Program-made: the position numbers and the translations under genes
Notes under the pieces: model-generated
The model's database searches: none
Told to the model about the DNA's origin: nothing
The model's input: the letters and a program-made list of their open reading frames with translations, nothing else
In this document: piece after piece, positions 5,466-6,780 of the stretch
Numbering within the stretch: the stretch's first letter is position 1
Layout of the letters: every line of letters starts with the position of its first letter
NCBI GenBank assembly: GCA_012960755.1
Contig: DUAT01000031.1
Span: 1-6,780 of the forward strand
Direction: 5' to 3'
From: Gammaproteobacteria bacterium
GTDB taxonomy: Bacteria; Pseudomonadota; Gammaproteobacteria; Pseudomonadales; Azotimanducaceae_A
Length of the DNA: 6,780 nt

Positions 5466-6779
5466 TTAATCCAGTGGCACACCGCACACACGTTCAGCAA
5501 GCCGGCTGTCCACTGCAATCGTACGTAATACCGGCGAAAGCGGCGGGGGGTATCTTTTTGGCGTCGACCCGATTCCTGACCAAAGTGATGGCATTTGCAT
5601 CAATTGGATAACGAATAAAGTTTCCTCAATTCTATTTTGTTCGGCTTTACGTATGTTGTCAAAAATAACGTGAGCATTTCCTTTGTTACCCAGCGCTTCA
5701 CTGCTTTCAAGCGCCAAGCGGATTATTTCGACCACCAGCGTGTTGTACATCCCAAGAGCTTCCCTGATACTTGATTCCGGCAAGGGTGGATTAGGCAACC
5801 CAATGTGTCTCCAAATGAAGTTGCGCAACGGTAGGTCAAGAAATTTCCAGAAATAATTCTTAAATCCTTTGTAGACATGAAATACCGTCGCAATCGTTTG
5901 ATCTTCAAATTTATATATGGGTGTCCGCCAGGTACCGAATAATTGACCTTTGCTATTTAGTTCTTCATAAAGCGGGGTCGCAAAAAACACTTTAAGAACA
6001 TCAAAGTTAAACTGAATATCGTTCTTAAACTGTGAGATGAACGCAAGGTTATTTCGCAATTCAGTCACTGTTGTCGTCCGATCAAACAAGATCATCCCTC
6101 CAACTAATTCTATGCCGAGGTTTCTGGAGGCAGGAATATACTTATGCCCTTTTGTACGTACGCCCTTGTTTATCCGGTCTAACATATCATCATTGATGTT
6201 TTCGATTCCCACGAACAATCGTTTAAGCCCTACAAAGCGCAAACGTTGCAATAGATCGGGATACTTATTGACGGTATCGGTTCGACACATCAAGGAGAAG
6301 ATCATTTCAATACCACGATCTTCAAGCAGCTCGATGAGTTGGTCAATCCACATTCTCTCTCGTTTCGAGGTGCCCAATAGATCATCATCCATGAACCAAA
6401 AGCGATTATTCCCATAGCTGTCAATCAACTTCTCTATCTGATCCACAACGTAGCCTGGACTGTGATAGCGTTTCACCAGTGATGGGCCATCACGGTAAAA
6501 CCGGTGCACTCCACAAAATGTGCATCTGAAATAACATCCTTTGCTTGCGATAAGATTGAAAGGGTGGCTCTGATAATGTGAGTCCGGCAAGTAGCGTGTT
6601 GGAAAAGGAAGATCGTCTAGGTTCTCAAAGGACGCTGTTGGTGCTGTTTCTACGATGTCAGCGCCTAAGCGGTATGTTAATCCTGAAACGCTGGATAAAT
6701 CTTGGTCACTAGCGAGCGACCTTGCAAGCTGTACTAGGGGTTGCTCACCCTCAAAACGAACTACAGAATCAATTGCAGA
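5466..6779 (-). CDS. Cobalamin-binding radical SAM enzyme C, C-terminal part (enters from right edge)
   Basis: The frame is open from the right edge to TAA at 5466, giving 437 residues in the window. The first 33 complete codons are the 98-base repeat also present at the left edge. The linker GLTYRLGADIV and LDDLPFPTRYLP match the linkers of enzyme A. The radical SAM motif CYFRCTFC has its first Cys codon at 6536-6534, followed by WFMDDDLLG and LFVGIEN strands. No SPASM cysteines are visible in the C-terminal region. In the joined-end model these residues are 110-547 of a single protein whose N-terminus is at 428-1, with cluster cysteines C192, C196 and C199. An internal start near 6590 (TTG) would remove the cobalamin domain and linker and is not credible. 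If the ends are not joined, this is a fourth, very similar enzyme. The terminator at 5443-5414 closes the operon. The reaction, probably peptide C-methylation, is inferred from family and context. Confidence 0.88.
   Translation of the reverse strand, partial: SAIDSVVRFEGEQPLVQLARSLASDQDLSSVSGLTYRLGADIVETAPTASFENLDDLPFPTRYLPDSHYQSHPFNLIASKGCYFRCTFCGVHRFYRDGPSLVKRYHSPGYVVDQIEKLIDSYGNNRFWFMDDDLLGTSKRERMWIDQLIELLEDRGIEMIFSLMCRTDTVNKYPDLLQRLRFVGLKRLFVGIENINDDMLDRINKGVRTKGHKYIPASRNLGIELVGGMILFDRTTTVTELRNNLAFISQFKNDIQFNFDVLKVFFATPLYEELNSKGQLFGTWRTPIYKFEDQTIATVFHVYKGFKNYFWKFLDLPLRNFIWRHIGLPNPPLPESSIREALGMYNTLVVEIIRLALESSEALGNKGNAHVIFDNIRKAEQNRIEETLFVIQLMQMPSLWSGIGSTPKRYPPPLSPVLRTIAVDSRLAERVCGVPLD
6682..6779 (+). 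repeat. Terminal direct repeat, right copy (98 bases)
   Basis: This is the second copy of the 98-base sequence at 1-98, in the same orientation and in the same reading frame of enzyme C (the offset 6681 is a multiple of three). The next base, the last of the window, differs (A for G). On the coding strand that difference is TGT for TGC, both cysteine. Confidence 0.95.
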
Positions 6780-6780
6780 A

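Noticed and set aside
5288..5611. Plus-strand frame of 107 codons with a strong GGAGGA five bases before its ATG
   Set aside because: It runs through the terminator hairpin and then 146 bases antisense to the end of enzyme C. The product shows no recognisable domain. The Shine-Dalgarno match alone is not enough.
6037..6417. Plus-strand frame of 126 codons opposite enzyme C
   Set aside because: Antisense shadow with Ser/Arg/Ile-rich composition and no recognisable domain.

Overview
The window is a compact bacterial biosynthetic operon for a ribosomally made, post-translationally modified peptide (RiPP). All convincing genes lie on the minus strand, so transcription runs from high to low coordinates. 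The base composition is moderate and strong Shine-Dalgarno, sigma70-like promoter and rrnB-T1-like terminator signals are present. These point to an ordinary bacterium, probably Gram-negative and quite possibly known only from a metagenome; the sequence alone does not fix the taxon.

Layout in order of transcription: a sigma70-like promoter (4578-4606), a 17-bp palindrome in the leader RNA (4551-4567), and a 117-residue precursor peptide with a Nif11-type leader ending in Gly-Gly (4508-4155). Next come a possible 23-residue mini-ORF (4074-4003) and a 126-residue protein built from two nitrile-hydratase-leader-like repeats (3984-3604). Three cobalamin-binding radical SAM enzymes follow, here called A (3607-2048), B (2040-400) and C (428 to the left edge). 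Every junction from 3984 onward is an overlap or a gap of a few bases, which suggests translational coupling. The right-hand part of the window (6779-5466) encodes the C-terminal part of a cobalamin-binding radical SAM protein, followed by a terminator hairpin (5443-5414). The stretch 5410-4607 has no gene I can support.

The first 98 bases are identical to bases 6682-6779. Joining the ends at this overlap gives a circle (or a tandem repeat unit) of 6681 bp. In that joined form the N-terminal fragment at 428-1 runs in frame into the C-terminal fragment at 6681-5466, giving one complete 547-residue enzyme C, the same size as A and B. The single mismatch, at the last base of the window, is a silent third-codon change (TGC/TGT, Cys). 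The whole system would then be promoter, precursor, leader-like protein, three radical SAM enzymes and terminator, plus roughly 0.95 kb of non-coding DNA.

Inferred joint action: the Nif11 leader recruits the enzymes and the cobalamin-dependent radical SAM enzymes modify the 46-residue core, most likely by C-methylation of unactivated carbons. A Gly-Gly peptidase/transporter encoded elsewhere would release the product. The double leader-like protein may act as a scaffold or a second substrate. The core has no cysteine, which argues against lanthipeptide, sactipeptide or thiopeptide chemistry. No transporter, peptidase, replication or mobility gene is visible.
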